DNA of 43,360 nucleotides from Rhodospirillales bacterium (GCA_025352565.1 JANXTF010000053.1:1-43360), one strand, 5' to 3'. Shown: positions 16,971 through 26,031, counted from the stretch's first letter. Notes: generated by a model from the letters alone, not told the origin. Program-made: numbers and translations.

Positions 16971-18341
16971 TCAACTCTGGACGATGCGTTGGAAGGCATC
17001 CAGAAAGCCGTCCAGCTGCGCGCGTGTGGTGACGGCGGAGATGCAGCCCGACAAGGTCGGAGTCATCAGGAAGCCGGCATTGATAAGCGCCAGGGAAGCG
17101 GTGTTTTCCCACGCCTTGTCGTTCGTCGCGGCATCGCGATAGCTGCGTATCTTCCGCGCGGTGGCGGTGATCTTGAACAGCGAGCCTTCGCCCGTGACCT
17201 GCAGTGGAAGCCCGTCGGCGATCGCGGCAAGGCGTTGCCGCACATCGGCGCCGAGTGCGCCAATATGCGCGAACACCTCCGGCGTCAGCGCCTCCATCGT
17301 GACGCGCCCGGCGATGGCGGTCATCGGATTTCCATTGAAGGTGCCGGCATGGGCGACACGGCCCGCCTGATCGGGCGCGGAGAGGCCGAGAATGTCGGCC
17401 CGGCCCGCGACCGCTCCCACCGGGAAGCCGCCGCCGATGATCTTGCCCAGGGTCGTGAGGTCAGGGGTGACGCCCATCCTCCCCTGTGCGCCGTGATAGC
17501 CGACGCGGAAGGCGATGACCTCGTCGAAGATCAGTACGATGCCGTACTGGGTCGCCAACGCGCGCGCTTCCGCCAGGAAGGCCGGCTCGGGCAGCAGCAG
17601 GCCGATGCGGTTGGCCACCGGCTCGACGATGATCCCGGCGATTTTGGCATGGTTGGCGTGGACATATTGCCGCAGCGCCGCAGCGTCGTTGAACGGCAGC
17701 ACGGCGACCCGCCCGTCGGTACCCGCCAACCCACTGGTATCGGCAACGGCATTGGGCGCAGCGGCGGCGCCGGCGTGTTCCAGCGACGGGCTGACGGACC
17801 AGCTCACATCGTCGTAGGAGCCATGATAGCTGCCTTCGAATTTCACCAGGACCGGGCAGCCACGTTGAGCGCGGGCGAAGCGAATGGCCATCATCACCGC
17901 CTCGCTGCCGGAATTGGCGAAGCGGATGCGTTCGAACGACGGGATGCGCCCGACCAGCAATTCCGCCAGGGCCAGCTCGTGTTCGTTCGGCGCGTAATAG
18001 GCCGTGCCTTTGGCGGCCTGACGTTGGACCGCATCGACCACGGCGGGATGCGCATGGCCAAGCGGCAAGGAGGTCGCGTTGAACCAAAGATCGATCAATC
18101 GCCGGCCATCGGCATCGACGACGGTCGATCCCGCGCCCTCCACCACGAACGGGGCATAGGGTGCGCGCATGACTGCGTCGCGCGTATAGCCGCCGGGGAA
18201 CACAAGGGCCGCGCGTTTCGCCAGCGCCCGCGAGCGTGGGGTTAGGCGGTGATATTCAGCGACGATTTCGGTCTTGCGTGCGGCGAGCGCGCCGTAGAAG
18301 TCGTTGTCGCCGCGCAGCGTCGTCGCCTCTGGCATGCCCAT
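16971..18341 (-). CDS. Class III aminotransferase, glutamate-1-semialdehyde aminomutase-like
   Basis: A 456-residue PLP enzyme of the HemL-like branch. Conserved points are FPGGYTRDAVMRAPYAPFVVEG, ANSGSEAVMMAIRFAR (phosphate binding), LIFDEVIAFRVG (Asp to the pyridine nitrogen), the PLP lysine in TLGKIIGGGFPVGA and HAGTFNGNP. It is unlikely to be the haem-pathway HemL, because it lies in a catabolic operon with DapA-like and SDR genes and has an N-terminal extension. It probably moves an amino group from an omega- or beta-amino acid. The start ATG 18341 comes five bases after the dapA-like stop; an alternative ATG lies two codons later. Confidence 0.92.
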   Translation of the reverse strand: MGMPEATTLRGDNDFYGALAARKTEIVAEYHRLTPRSRALAKRAALVFPGGYTRDAVMRAPYAPFVVEGAGSTVVDADGRRLIDLWFNATSLPLGHAHPAVVDAVQRQAAKGTAYYAPNEHELALAELLVGRIPSFERIRFANSGSEAVMMAIRFARAQRGCPVLVKFEGSYHGSYDDVSWSVSPSLEHAGAAAAPNAVADTSGLAGTDGRVAVLPFNDAAALRQYVHANHAKIAGIIVEPVANRIGLLLPEPAFLAEARALATQYGIVLIFDEVIAFRVGYHGAQGRMGVTPDLTTLGKIIGGGFPVGAVAGRADILGLSAPDQAGRVAHAGTFNGNPMTAIAGRVTMEALTPEVFAHIGALGADVRQRLAAIADGLPLQVTGEGSLFKITATARKIRSYRDAATNDKAWENTASLALINAGFLMTPTLSGCISAVTTRAQLDGFLDAFQRIVQS

Positions 18342-18346
18342 CGCGG

Positions 18347-19264
18347 CTATTCCGCCGCAGCGCGGGTCGGCTCGATGAAGTTCGCGGCCACCATGGCCTG
18401 ACGCAGGGTAGCGCGTTGCCGGTCGTCGAGCGGCTTGATCGGTGCGCGTGTCGGGCCGCCGGGGCGGCCGATGAGGTCCAGGGACGCCTTCACGCTCGCG
18501 GGGAAAGTGCCGAGCTTGAAGAACGAGTCGAGCATGCCGGCCATTTCGATCTGGATGGCGCGCGCGGTCGCGAGATCGCCCGCGATGCACGCGCGGTAGA
18601 ATTGCGGCGAGCGGGCGCCGAACACCGGGGTGCCGGAATCCATGTAGCCGACCGCACCTTCGGTGATCGCAGCGAGGCCGAAGAAGCTGGCATAGCCGGC
18701 GAACACGCTGATGCGGTCGCCGCAGCGGCGGATCACCGAGGACAGGATGCCCCAATCCTTCGAGCTTTCCTTGATCGCCACGACCTTCGGATGGTCCGCC
18801 AGCTCGTCGGCCATGTCGGGCGTCAGCATCACGCCGGTGCGGCGCGGGATGTTGTAAAGCACGACAGGGAGCTCCGTCGCATCGAGCACCTCGCGGTAAT
18901 GCTCCATGATTTCGGTGGGCCCGGGCATGACATACCAGGGCGGCGACACCATCGCGAAATCGCAGCCGGCCGCTTCGGCCTGACGGATCTTGGCAATCGT
19001 CTCGGCGGCGGTGATGGCGCTGCAGCCGGCGATCACGCGTACCCGGCCTTTGGCGATTTCGGCCGCCGTGCGGAAGATGGTCGCGCGCTCGTCAGGGGTG
19101 AGCGACCAGCTTTCGCCGGTGCAGCCGTTCACGAGCAGGGCGTCGACACCGTCCTTGATCACCACGTCCGCCAGGGTGGCGAAACCATCCGCGTCCAGCG
19201 AAAGATCCGGGTGGAACGGGGTGGTGAGGGCCGGGACGACGCCGCGAAACGAAGCATCCTTCAT
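18347..19264 (-). CDS. Dihydrodipicolinate synthase family protein (DapA-like 1)
   Basis: A 305-residue TIM-barrel Schiff-base enzyme. Lys165 in AIKESS and Tyr137 in LYNIPRR are the catalytic pair. The loop that is GTTGE in true DapA reads GCTGE here (Cys48), so the substrate differs from lysine biosynthesis. Relatives act as aldolases, dehydratases or deaminases on 2-keto acids, e.g. N-acetylneuraminate lyase or pyrroline-4-hydroxy-2-carboxylate deaminase. The start at 19264 has AGGAGG eight bases before it. First gene of the operon, under a candidate IclR-type operator at 19326-19342. Confidence 0.92.
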   Translation of the reverse strand: MKDASFRGVVPALTTPFHPDLSLDADGFATLADVVIKDGVDALLVNGCTGESWSLTPDERATIFRTAAEIAKGRVRVIAGCSAITAAETIAKIRQAEAAGCDFAMVSPPWYVMPGPTEIMEHYREVLDATELPVVLYNIPRRTGVMLTPDMADELADHPKVVAIKESSKDWGILSSVIRRCGDRISVFAGYASFFGLAAITEGAVGYMDSGTPVFGARSPQFYRACIAGDLATARAIQIEMAGMLDSFFKLGTFPASVKASLDLIGRPGGPTRAPIKPLDDRQRATLRQAMVAANFIEPTRAAAE

Positions 19265-19325
19265 GGAACCAACCTCCTGCTCATACGCAATGCCGCGCGT
19301 GATCGCCGGGTGTGCGTAGCGCCAA

Positions 19326-19342
19326 TGTTTCCCCAGCAAACG
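19326..19342. promoter_or_regulatory. Candidate operator TGTTT-N7-AAAC upstream of DapA-like 1
   Basis: GTTT at 19327-19330 and AAAC at 19338-19341 form an inverted repeat with a seven-base spacer, in the gap between iclR1 and the dapA-like gene, about 60 bases before its start. The same arrangement recurs in four other gaps of the island. Regulator not proven; the two IclR proteins encoded here are the obvious candidates. Confidence 0.45.
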
Positions 19343-19362
19343 CCGTGTTCAGAAATTCGATG

Positions 19363-20217
19363 CTACGGGGACACATATTCCGCGTCAACGCCAACCGCCG
19401 CCGAAACAGCCTTCGGTGACGGCCGATAGCCAAGGCGCGCCGAAATAAGCGTGGCCGCCTCCAGCACCGCCGCCAGATAGCTTGTCGTCAGGGCATTTGA
19501 GTCAAAGCCGGAATCCGGCCCCGCGATGTCGATCGCGGCGACGACGCGGCCAGTGCCGTCGAACACCGGGGCGCTGATCGAGCTGCCGCCGGGCTCGACC
19601 ATGCCCCGGCTGACCACGTAGCCGGCGGCGGCCGAGTCCGCGATGCGGGCCATCAATGCGGCCATGTTGCGCGGCGTATGGCGGGTGAGCGCATCGAAGC
19701 CGACGCCGTGCAACAGGGCCTCGGCCTCGGGTTGCGACAGGTCGCGCAACAGCAGCCAGCCCATCGGGACCGCATAGGCGGGCAGCCGCGCACCGACATT
19801 GAAGGTGCTGAGGAAACCCGATCGCGTCTGGATGCAGCTGAGATAGAGCAATTCCTCGCCGTCACGGATGGCCAGATGGGCGGTGATGTTCGTGCGGTCG
19901 CGCAACATCTCGAGAGCCGGCCTGGCGAGTTCAATGATGTCCATCGAGGCGAGATAGGCGAAGCCGATATTCAACACCCGTGCGCCCAGGCCGAAGGCTT
20001 TCGAATGTGGGACCGCTTCCAGAAACCCCATGTCGCGCAGCGTGTAGAGCAAGCGGAAAGCCGACGACCGGGTGAGCGCGAGACGCTCGGCGACCTCGGA
20101 CACGTGCATGGGGCGGCGGGCGGCGGCGATCATCTCGAGCACGCGGAGGCCGCGCTGCAGCCCCGGGACCAGATACGCCGCATGGTTCTTGTTGGAAGAA
20201 GCCGTCTCGTCGTCCAT
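19363..20217 (-). CDS. IclR-family transcriptional regulator 1
   Basis: A 284-residue regulator. The N-terminal winged helix-turn-helix starts at GLQRGLRVLEMI with recognition part VAERLALTRSSAFRLLYTL. The C-terminal IclR effector domain (about 95-275) includes HLAIRDGEELLYLS, YAVPMGWLLL and GGSSISAPVFDGTGRVVAAIDIAGP. IclR proteins bind palindromes near promoters and respond to a pathway metabolite. It is the last gene of the ABC importer operon; its ATG overlaps the ATPase stop as TGATG. It is a close paralogue of the regulator at 34124, with long identical stretches such as RVLNIGFAYLAS. Confidence 0.95.
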   Translation of the reverse strand: MDDETASSNKNHAAYLVPGLQRGLRVLEMIAAARRPMHVSEVAERLALTRSSAFRLLYTLRDMGFLEAVPHSKAFGLGARVLNIGFAYLASMDIIELARPALEMLRDRTNITAHLAIRDGEELLYLSCIQTRSGFLSTFNVGARLPAYAVPMGWLLLRDLSQPEAEALLHGVGFDALTRHTPRNMAALMARIADSAAAGYVVSRGMVEPGGSSISAPVFDGTGRVVAAIDIAGPDSGFDSNALTTSYLAAVLEAATLISARLGYRPSPKAVSAAVGVDAEYVSP

Positions 20218-20957
20218 CAATGGGCTCGAATGATTTTGGAAATGAAGGCGCGTGCGCGCTCGCTGCGCGGGGCGTCGAATATTTCGGCGGGCGTGCCAAT
20301 TTCCACGACCGTGCCCTCGCTCATCAGCGCGACCTTGGTCGCGATCTCGCGCACGAAGCCCATTTCGTGCGACACCGCGATCATCGTCATGTGCTCTTGG
20401 GCCAGCAGGCGAATGATATCCAGCACTTCCTGCACCAACTCAGGATCCAGCGCCGACGTCACCTCATCGAGCAGGAGGAGCTCGGGCTTGACGGCGAGGG
20501 CGCGGGCAATGGCCACGCGCTGTTGCTGACCGCCCGAGAGTTCGGAAGGGTGGGCATGGAGTTTGGCGGACAGGCCGACCTTGCCCAGCAGCGCCCGCGC
20601 CTCCTCCTCGACTTCCGGGCGCGGGCGGCGCTTGATCTTGAGCGGGGCCACCATGACGTTGTTGAGCACCGTCATGTTTTGAAAGAGATTATATTGCTGG
20701 AAGACGATCGCACAACGACCGCGCAACGCGCGCAGCGCGGCTGGGACAGCGTAGTCCACTCTCTGCCCTGCCAGCGTGACGCTGCCGGCCTGTGGTGGCA
20801 GCAATCCGATCAGCACCCGCAGCAACGTACTTTTGCCGGAACCCGAGGGGCCGATCAAGCTTAGGACTTCGCCTTTCTCCACCGCCAGCGAAACCCCCGA
20901 TAGCACGGGGCTGCGGCCATAGGTGGCGCTGAGGTCAGCGATCTGCAGGAATGCCAA
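20217..20957 (-). CDS. Polar amino-acid-type ABC transporter ATPase (GlnQ/HisP-like)
   Basis: A 246-residue ATPase with Walker [10 protein letters not shown] (near residue 37), Q-loop [12 protein letters not shown], signature LSGGQQQR, Walker [14 protein letters not shown] and H-loop VSHEMGF. The EMGF sequence after the H-loop His and the short length are typical of polar amino-acid importers. It powers the two permeases encoded just upstream. It overlaps the permease gene by 23 bases and IclR by one. It may also serve the ATPase-less permease at 28252. Confidence 0.97.
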   Translation of the reverse strand: MAFLQIADLSATYGRSPVLSGVSLAVEKGEVLSLIGPSGSGKSTLLRVLIGLLPPQAGSVTLAGQRVDYAVPAALRALRGRCAIVFQQYNLFQNMTVLNNVMVAPLKIKRRPRPEVEEEARALLGKVGLSAKLHAHPSELSGGQQQRVAIARALAVKPELLLLDEVTSALDPELVQEVLDIIRLLAQEHMTMIAVSHEMGFVREIATKVALMSEGTVVEIGTPAEIFDAPRSERARAFISKIIRAH

Positions 20958-21621
20958 TGCTTGTCTCCAAACGCCGGCCGAGCCCGGCGAGTGCGTAGGA
21001 CAGGGCGAAATACAACAGCAGGACAGTCCCGTACGAGAGCGCCGCGGAGAACCCCTTGGTGGTCAGCACCTTACCGGCATAGGTCAATTCCAGCGTGCCC
21101 AACTGCGAGGCGAAGGCCGTGTCCTTGATGAACAGCAGCATGAAACTGATGGCGGGCGGGATGATCACGCGCCAGGCTTGCGGCAGGATGACGGTCAGCA
21201 CGCAGCGTAGATAGCCGAAATTGAGTGCGGCCGCGGAATCCCACTGATTGGGATGCACGGAAACGATGCCGCCGCGCACGATCTCGGCAAGCGATGCTGT
21301 CGCAATCAGACATAGTCCGATCAGGGCCACCTGAAACAGGGTCAGATCGACCCGGGCGACCGACGCGCCGAAGAATGCAAGCATCAGCACGACCAGCGGC
21401 GGCAGGCGGCGGAAAAACTCCGTGAAGGCCCAGGCAAACGCGCGCGGCACTGCCATCGCGCGACCGCGCGCACAGCGGATTATGGCGAGCGACAACCCGA
21501 TCGTTCCGCCAGCCAGACAGCCGATGATCGAGAGCAGCAGCGTGTTGAGCAATGCGTTCAACAGAAAGATGCCGTTGTACCAGGTAAGGAAGCGCGGCAG
21601 CTCCTGCCATATCCCGGCCAT
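20935..21621 (-). CDS. ABC transporter permease, polar amino-acid (HisM/QM) type, subunit 2
   Basis: A 228-residue inner-membrane permease with about five helices and the cytoplasmic EAA-like loop AALNFGYLRCVLTVILPQAWR that docks to the ATPase. FFRRLPPLVVLMLAFF near the first third replaces the usual RGTPxLVQL segment of the HisMQ family. Start and upstream stop overlap as TGATG, showing translational coupling to the first permease. Imports the ligand of the binding protein at 22317. Confidence 0.93.
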   Translation of the reverse strand: MAGIWQELPRFLTWYNGIFLLNALLNTLLLSIIGCLAGGTIGLSLAIIRCARGRAMAVPRAFAWAFTEFFRRLPPLVVLMLAFFGASVARVDLTLFQVALIGLCLIATASLAEIVRGGIVSVHPNQWDSAAALNFGYLRCVLTVILPQAWRVIIPPAISFMLLFIKDTAFASQLGTLELTYAGKVLTTKGFSAALSYGTVLLLYFALSYALAGLGRRLETSIGIPADR

Positions 21622-22298
21622 CAGCCTGCGAACCTGACGCGGCGGCGCAGCAACGCCATGCCGACGCCGGACAAGGCAATGGTCGCGCAGATCGTCATCG
21701 CGACATAGATGGCCGCCGTGATGCTCAGCAGTTCGATCGAACGGAAGGATTCCGCGTTGGCGTTGATCGTCCGCCCCATCAGGTCCTCGACGCCGAACAC
21801 GCCAGCCACGGCGGTGCCAAGAACCATCAGGATGAACTTGTTGCCGATCGCCGGATACAGCACGCCGATCATGTGCGGCACGATCACATAGCGAAGCAAC
21901 ATCAGGCGCGTCATGCCGAGGGTCACGCCGGCATCGATCTCATTGACCGGCACAGAGAGAAAACCGGATCGCAGAATGAGCGCGAGATAGCCGCCCGCGT
22001 TCAATGTGATGCCCAGCACGACGGCATGAACGGAGTCGAGCACGATGTGGAGATCGGGCAGCGCATAATAGATGAAATAGATCTGCACCAGACCCGGCGT
22101 ATTGGTGAAGAACGTCACGTAGGCGCGGGCGACACCGGCCGCCAGCCGGTTGCCGAACGCCAGTGCCACCGCATTGAGCATGCCAATGGCAATCCCGCCG
22201 CAAAAGCACAGAAACGCGATCTGCAGACTGATCCAGGCGCCGCCGAGCAAGTACGGGATATAGTGATAGACCTGTCCGTATTGCAGCGTGTAGCCCAT
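21621..22298 (-). CDS. ABC transporter permease, polar amino-acid (HisM/QM) type, subunit 1
   Basis: A 225-residue permease with hydrophobic segments near 16-40, 60-85, 90-110, 150-170 and 190-212. It carries FFTNTPGLVQIYFIYYALP, the classic HisMQ segment, and the ATPase-docking loop GVTLGMTRLMLLRYVIVPH. It forms a heterodimer with the permease encoded next. It begins 18 bases after the binding-protein stop. Confidence 0.94.
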   Translation of the reverse strand: MGYTLQYGQVYHYIPYLLGGAWISLQIAFLCFCGGIAIGMLNAVALAFGNRLAAGVARAYVTFFTNTPGLVQIYFIYYALPDLHIVLDSVHAVVLGITLNAGGYLALILRSGFLSVPVNEIDAGVTLGMTRLMLLRYVIVPHMIGVLYPAIGNKFILMVLGTAVAGVFGVEDLMGRTINANAESFRSIELLSITAAIYVAMTICATIALSGVGMALLRRRVRFAG

Positions 22299-22316
22299 GA
22301 TCGGGAATGCGCGGGA

Positions 22317-23123
22317 TCAAAAATACGGGTTCGGCGCCACCGCGAAGATGTTGTCGGTCTTGAACCACTCCTTCCACAGCGCGTCGACCGTGCCATCCTG
22401 CTGCATCTCGAAGATGGCGACGTTCAGCCAGCGCCGCAGCGTGTCGTTGCCCTTCGCAACGCCGAGGCCGTTGTAATAGAGCTTCACCGGCGTGGGCAGC
22501 GTCTTCCACTTCGTCTCGGGATGCAGCGCCATGTATTTCACCTCGAGTTCCACCACATTGATGGAGGCGTCCGCACGGCCTTGCGCCAGGGCGGTCACCA
22601 GGCTCGGGTGATCGTCCAGCAGCAGCAGTTTCGCAGCGGGCAGGTTCGCCCTGGCGAATTCGGCCGAGGTCGTCCCGCGCACTTCGGCGACCGTGACCTT
22701 GGCGTCGTTCAAATCCTGCCAGCGCTGGAACGGCTTGCCCTCGGTGGTCAACACCGCGTTGGCTTCGGTGGTGACGGGAACCGTGAAGTCGATCACCTTG
22801 GCGCGGGCCGATGTGCGCGTCATCGCGCCCATAACGTAATCCACCTTGCCGCTGGCGACGAACGGCACGCGGTCATTGGCGCCAACCTGCACGAACTCGA
22901 CAGGCACACCCAGCATCGCCGCGATCTTGCGGGAGAACTGCACGTCGAACCCATCGAGCTCGTTCTTGTCGTTGAACATAGCGGTGGGGGGCACCGAGGG
23001 GTTTACGCCGACGATCAGCTTCTGCGACTTCAGAATCTCGTCCAGCGTGCGTGCCTGCGAACTCAGCGGGCCCAGCAGCAATGCGGCGACGGCGAGAAGA
23101 AGGGTGCGTGTCATGGCGGGCAT
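22317..23123 (-). CDS. ABC transporter substrate-binding protein, family 3 (amino acid)
   Basis: A 268-residue periplasmic protein with a signal peptide of about 25 residues (cleavage after SSQA). The mature start LKSQKLIVGVNPSVPPTAMFND, then DGFDVQFSRKIAAMLGV and later VDYVMGAMTRTSARAKVIDFTVPV are standard for family 3 binding proteins that bind amino acids and opines. The Arg in MTRTSAR lies where these proteins hold the alpha-carboxylate. AGGAG lies seven bases before the ATG at 23123. First gene of the leftward importer-iclR operon, with a readable promoter at 23185-23214. Confidence 0.94.
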   Translation of the reverse strand: MPAMTRTLLLAVAALLLGPLSSQARTLDEILKSQKLIVGVNPSVPPTAMFNDKNELDGFDVQFSRKIAAMLGVPVEFVQVGANDRVPFVASGKVDYVMGAMTRTSARAKVIDFTVPVTTEANAVLTTEGKPFQRWQDLNDAKVTVAEVRGTTSAEFARANLPAAKLLLLDDHPSLVTALAQGRADASINVVELEVKYMALHPETKWKTLPTPVKLYYNGLGVAKGNDTLRRWLNVAIFEMQQDGTVDALWKEWFKTDNIFAVAPNPYF

Positions 23124-23179
23124 CGTCAGCTCCTTTATGAGGCCTGGCGGGGTGCGCTGGGCCGGCTCAAGCAGGCATT

Positions 23180-23210
23180 TGTTTTTTATATCAAACGCTG
23201 TTTAAGATAT
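23180..23210. promoter_or_regulatory. Candidate IclR operator between importer operon and cyclase gene
   Basis: GTTT (23181-23184) and AAAC (23193-23196) are eight bases apart; AAAC is then followed by GCT and GTTT, and the flanks ATATC and GATAT also pair, making a longer imperfect palindrome at 23188-23210. AAAC-N3-GTTT is the core shape of sites known for KdgR, an IclR-family protein. Located in the 146-bp divergent gap. Confidence 0.5.
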
Positions 23211-23214
23211 GCAA
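23185..23214 (-). promoter_or_regulatory. Putative sigma-70 promoter of the amino-acid importer operon
   Basis: On the minus strand TTGCAT (23214-23209) and TATAAA (23190-23185) are separated by 18 bases, a good match to sigma-70 elements. The -10 region and spacer overlap the GTTT-N8-AAAC palindrome, and a second arm GTTT at 23200-23203 gives AAAC-N3-GTTT. A protein bound there would block RNA polymerase, which suggests repression. Confidence 0.55.
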
Positions 23215-23269
23215 GCATGGATCGCACTGCCACCGGCCGCGACATCGGGACGGCCGCACAGGAGAAACG

Positions 23270-24265
23270 ATGGACGCTCCGCGATGGACCACCAGGCCCG
23301 ATGGTTCCAACTGGGGCGCGTTCGGGGCCGACGACCAGCGCGGCCGACTGAACCTGCTGACCCGCGAAAAGGTGCTCCAGGGTGTTGCCGAAGTGCGGGA
23401 GGGGCTGGTTTTCTGCCTGAGCCTGCCGCTCGATTTTCCCGGCGGGAATTATCACGACCTGCAACGCCAGCCACCGAAATTGCGTCCGGTCGTGCGTAAC
23501 GGCCGCACCAAATACAATCTGCAGTCCCAGGCGCAGCACAGCGACATCTATTGTGACGATTGCGTGGAACTCCACACGCATTACTCCACCCATTGGGACG
23601 CGCTCGCCCATGTGGGAGCGATGTTCGATGCCGATGGCGACGGCATCGCCGAGCCGCGCTATTACAACGGCTATCGCGGCCACACCGATATCGGCGGCGA
23701 TCCACCCGCGGCCCGGGCACTCGGCATCGAGACCATGGCCGAAGCGGGCGTGCAGGGTCGGGGCGTGATGATCGACCTGTTCGCCGCCTTCGGCCGCACG
23801 CGCCGCGTGGTCGGCTATGACGATCTGATGCGCGCCTGTGCCGCCGATGGCGTGGAGGTCGAACCCGGCGACATTCTGTGCCTCCATACCGGCCAGGCCG
23901 CCGCGATCCTGGCGCTGCGGCGCGATCCCGATCGCGAGACGCTCGAGGATGCGTTCTGCCATCTCGACGGCACCGATGCGCGGCTGCTGCGCTGGATCGA
24001 CGATAGCGGCATCGCGGCCCTTGCCGCCGATAATTTCGCGGTGGAAGCCGTGCCGCCAAGGCAGGCCGTCTGTGGCGCGGCCTATGAGCCGATCCACGAA
24101 TTATGCCTGTTCAAACTGGGGCTGCCATTGGGGGAGCTGTGGTATCTCACCGAGCTGAGCGCCTGGCTGAAGGCGCATGGCCGTACGCGTTTCCTGCTCA
24201 CCGCCCCGCCGCTGCGCCTGCCGGGCGCCGTCGGGTCGCCGCTCACGCCGATCGCGACGGTATAG
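23270..24265 (+). CDS. Cyclase-family metal-dependent hydrolase (kynurenine formamidase-like)
   Basis: A 331-residue protein of the cyclase/formamidase family. The metal-binding signature appears as ELHTHYSTHWDALAH near residues 100-114, a variant of HxGTHxDxPxH. The long N-terminal part (NWGAFGADDQRGRLNLLT) is typical of the larger branch that includes isatin hydrolase relatives. Members hydrolyse amide or lactam bonds with a bound metal. AGGAG lies five bases before the ATG. It heads a four-gene operon with the three dehydrogenase subunits, so it may open or release the compound oxidised by them. Confidence 0.88.
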   Translation: MDAPRWTTRPDGSNWGAFGADDQRGRLNLLTREKVLQGVAEVREGLVFCLSLPLDFPGGNYHDLQRQPPKLRPVVRNGRTKYNLQSQAQHSDIYCDDCVELHTHYSTHWDALAHVGAMFDADGDGIAEPRYYNGYRGHTDIGGDPPAARALGIETMAEAGVQGRGVMIDLFAAFGRTRRVVGYDDLMRACAADGVEVEPGDILCLHTGQAAAILALRRDPDRETLEDAFCHLDGTDARLLRWIDDSGIAALAADNFAVEAVPPRQAVCGAAYEPIHELCLFKLGLPLGELWYLTELSAWLKAHGRTRFLLTAPPLRLPGAVGSPLTPIATV

Positions 24266-24267
24266 AC

Positions 24268-24591
24268 ATGACGCAGGACGCGGCGGGATGGCGCGCCGAT
24301 CCCGCCCACCCGGCCGTCCCTTGCGTTGCGGTGACGCTCGACGGGCAAACCCTGCATTTGCCCGAAGGACAGTCGCTCGCCGTGGCCCTCGCCATGGCCG
24401 GCCAGTTGGAATTGCGGCGGAGCCCGACGGCCGGAACGCCGCGTGGCATGTTCTGCCTGATGGGGAGTTGCCAGGAATGCCTCGTGCATGTCGATGGCAA
24501 CGCGGTGCTGTCCTGCCTGGAACCGGTGCGCGCGGGCATGTCGGTCGAGCGCGACCTGCTGCATCGCGCGCGCGATGGGGCCAGTGCGTGA
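24268..24591 (+). CDS. [2Fe-2S]-binding small subunit of amino-acid dehydrogenase (HcnA/OoxC-like)
   Basis: A 107-residue ferredoxin-like protein. Cysteines in GMFCLMGSCQECLVHV and LSC follow C-x4-C-x2-C-x11-C, the pattern of Fer2_4 proteins that hold one [2Fe-2S] cluster. Such subunits form heterotrimers with an FAD/BFD-like subunit and a DAO subunit in D-hydroxyproline dehydrogenase, opine oxidases and hydrogen cyanide synthase, and resemble the N-terminus of sarcosine oxidase alpha. The ATG lies two bases after the cyclase stop; its own stop overlaps the next start as GTGA. Confidence 0.9.
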   Translation: MTQDAAGWRADPAHPAVPCVAVTLDGQTLHLPEGQSLAVALAMAGQLELRRSPTAGTPRGMFCLMGSCQECLVHVDGNAVLSCLEPVRAGMSVERDLLHRARDGASA

Positions 24592-26018
24592 GCCGCTACG
24601 ACGTCATCATCCTGGGTGGCGGGCCGGCCGGCATGCGCGCGGCGATCACGGCCCGGCAGCACGGGCTGGATGTGGCCGTGATCGACGAAGGCCAGCGTCC
24701 CGGCGGACAAATCTATCGCGCCCCCAGCCGCGACCTCCAGCCGCACGAGCGGGCCGGCGCCACCGATCTCGCGCAAGGCGAGCGGCTGCGCGCGGCGGTG
24801 GCCGAAAGCGGGGCGCATCTGCTCACCCGCCATCGCGCCTGGGCGGCGGCGCCCGGCATTCGCGTGGACTGCATCGCGCCGGACGGGCCGATTTCCCTGG
24901 AAGCGGACGCCCTGATCCTGGCGACCGGCACCATCGAGCGCGTGATCCCGATGCCGGGCCTGACCCTGCCGGGCGTCATCGGCCTGGCGGCGGCGACCAT
25001 CCTGCTGAAGGCGCATGCCGTGGTGCCCGGCGGGCCGACCGTGGTGGCCGGGGTGGGCCCGCTGCTCTACGCCGTGGCCGCGGGCATCGGCAAAGCCGGC
25101 GGACGGGTCGCCGCCGTGGTGGATCTGCTGGCGCCGTCCGAATGGGCGGGTGCCTTGCTGGGGCTGATCAGCCGTCCGGATCTGCTGGCCCGTGGCGCCG
25201 GGTGGATGGCGGGGCTGCGGCGTGCCGGCGTGCCGATCCATCACCGCGCCACACTTGCCGCCATACACGGCGGGCGCGGCGTGGAGGCGGTCGAGATCGC
25301 CCCGGTCGCCGCGGATTGGTCGATGATCCCCGGCGGTCCACAATCGCGGATTGCCGCGGCCAGCGTCGCCGTTGGGCACGGCCTGGTGCCCGCGACGGAA
25401 TTCGCCCGGCTGATGGGGGTGGCGCATCGCTATGACGCCGCGCGCGGCGGCTGGGTGCCGGAGGTTTCGGAAGATGGCCGCGCGGGCGAAAATCTCTACA
25501 TCGCCGGCGATTGCGCCGGGGTCTCGGGTGCCGCGGCAGCGGAGCTGGCGGGTTCATTGGCGGGGTTGGGCGTCGCACGCGACCTCGGCCGCATCTCGGA
25601 CGACACCTATGAAAAATTGACCGCGAGGCTGCGCCCAAGCCTGCGCCGCGCGCAGCGATTTGGCTGGACGATCAGCGCGATGATGGCGCTGCGTCCGGGT
25701 CTGGCCTGCGGCATTGCGCCGAAGACCATCGTGTGCCGTTGCGAGGACATTTCCCGCCAGGCGATCGACAATGCGGTCGCGGGCGGCGTGCGGCATGTGA
25801 ACCAGCTGAAATCCACCACGCGCTGCGGCATGGGCCCGTGCCAGGGGCGCAGCTGTGCCGACGCGGCGGCTGAGATCGTGGCGGCGAATACCGGATTATC
25901 GCGCGAGGCCGTCGGCATATGGACGCCGCGGGTGCCGCTGCGCCCGATCCCCCTGGAAATCGCGTTGGGCGATTTCACGTACGCCGATATTCCCTGGCCA
26001 CCGATGCTGCCGGCCTGA
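24588..26018 (+). CDS. FAD-dependent alpha subunit with C-terminal BFD-like [2Fe-2S] domain
   Basis: A 476-residue flavoprotein starting at GTG 24588. The N-terminal FAD loop is DVIILGGGPAGMRAA; PGGQIYRAP is a conserved flavin-contacting segment; a second dinucleotide fold starts GGPTVVAGVGPLLYA. NLYIAGDCAGVSGA is the conserved C-terminal flavin motif. The last 80 residues hold CRCEDISR and TTRCGMGPCQGRSC, a BFD-like domain binding another [2Fe-2S] cluster. Together with the neighbours it should pass electrons from the DAO subunit to a carrier. RBS inside the upstream gene; overlap GTGA. Confidence 0.93.
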   Translation: MSRYDVIILGGGPAGMRAAITARQHGLDVAVIDEGQRPGGQIYRAPSRDLQPHERAGATDLAQGERLRAAVAESGAHLLTRHRAWAAAPGIRVDCIAPDGPISLEADALILATGTIERVIPMPGLTLPGVIGLAAATILLKAHAVVPGGPTVVAGVGPLLYAVAAGIGKAGGRVAAVVDLLAPSEWAGALLGLISRPDLLARGAGWMAGLRRAGVPIHHRATLAAIHGGRGVEAVEIAPVAADWSMIPGGPQSRIAAASVAVGHGLVPATEFARLMGVAHRYDAARGGWVPEVSEDGRAGENLYIAGDCAGVSGAAAAELAGSLAGLGVARDLGRISDDTYEKLTARLRPSLRRAQRFGWTISAMMALRPGLACGIAPKTIVCRCEDISRQAIDNAVAGGVRHVNQLKSTTRCGMGPCQGRSCADAAAEIVAANTGLSREAVGIWTPRVPLRPIPLEIALGDFTYADIPWPPMLPA

Positions 26019-26031
26019 GGAGGCATCGTCG

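Noticed and set aside
16533-18245. 570-codon rightward frame across SDR and aminotransferase genes
   Set aside because: Antisense shadow; no recognisable domain, while both leftward genes have complete active sites.
16971-18341. Haem biosynthesis hemL
   Set aside because: Sequence is GSA-aminomutase-like, but operon partners (DapA-like, SDR, IclR-linked importer) and an extended N-terminus point to a catabolic aminotransferase.
18347-19264. dapA of lysine biosynthesis
   Set aside because: The GTTGE loop is altered and the gene is in an importer/IclR-linked catabolic cluster.
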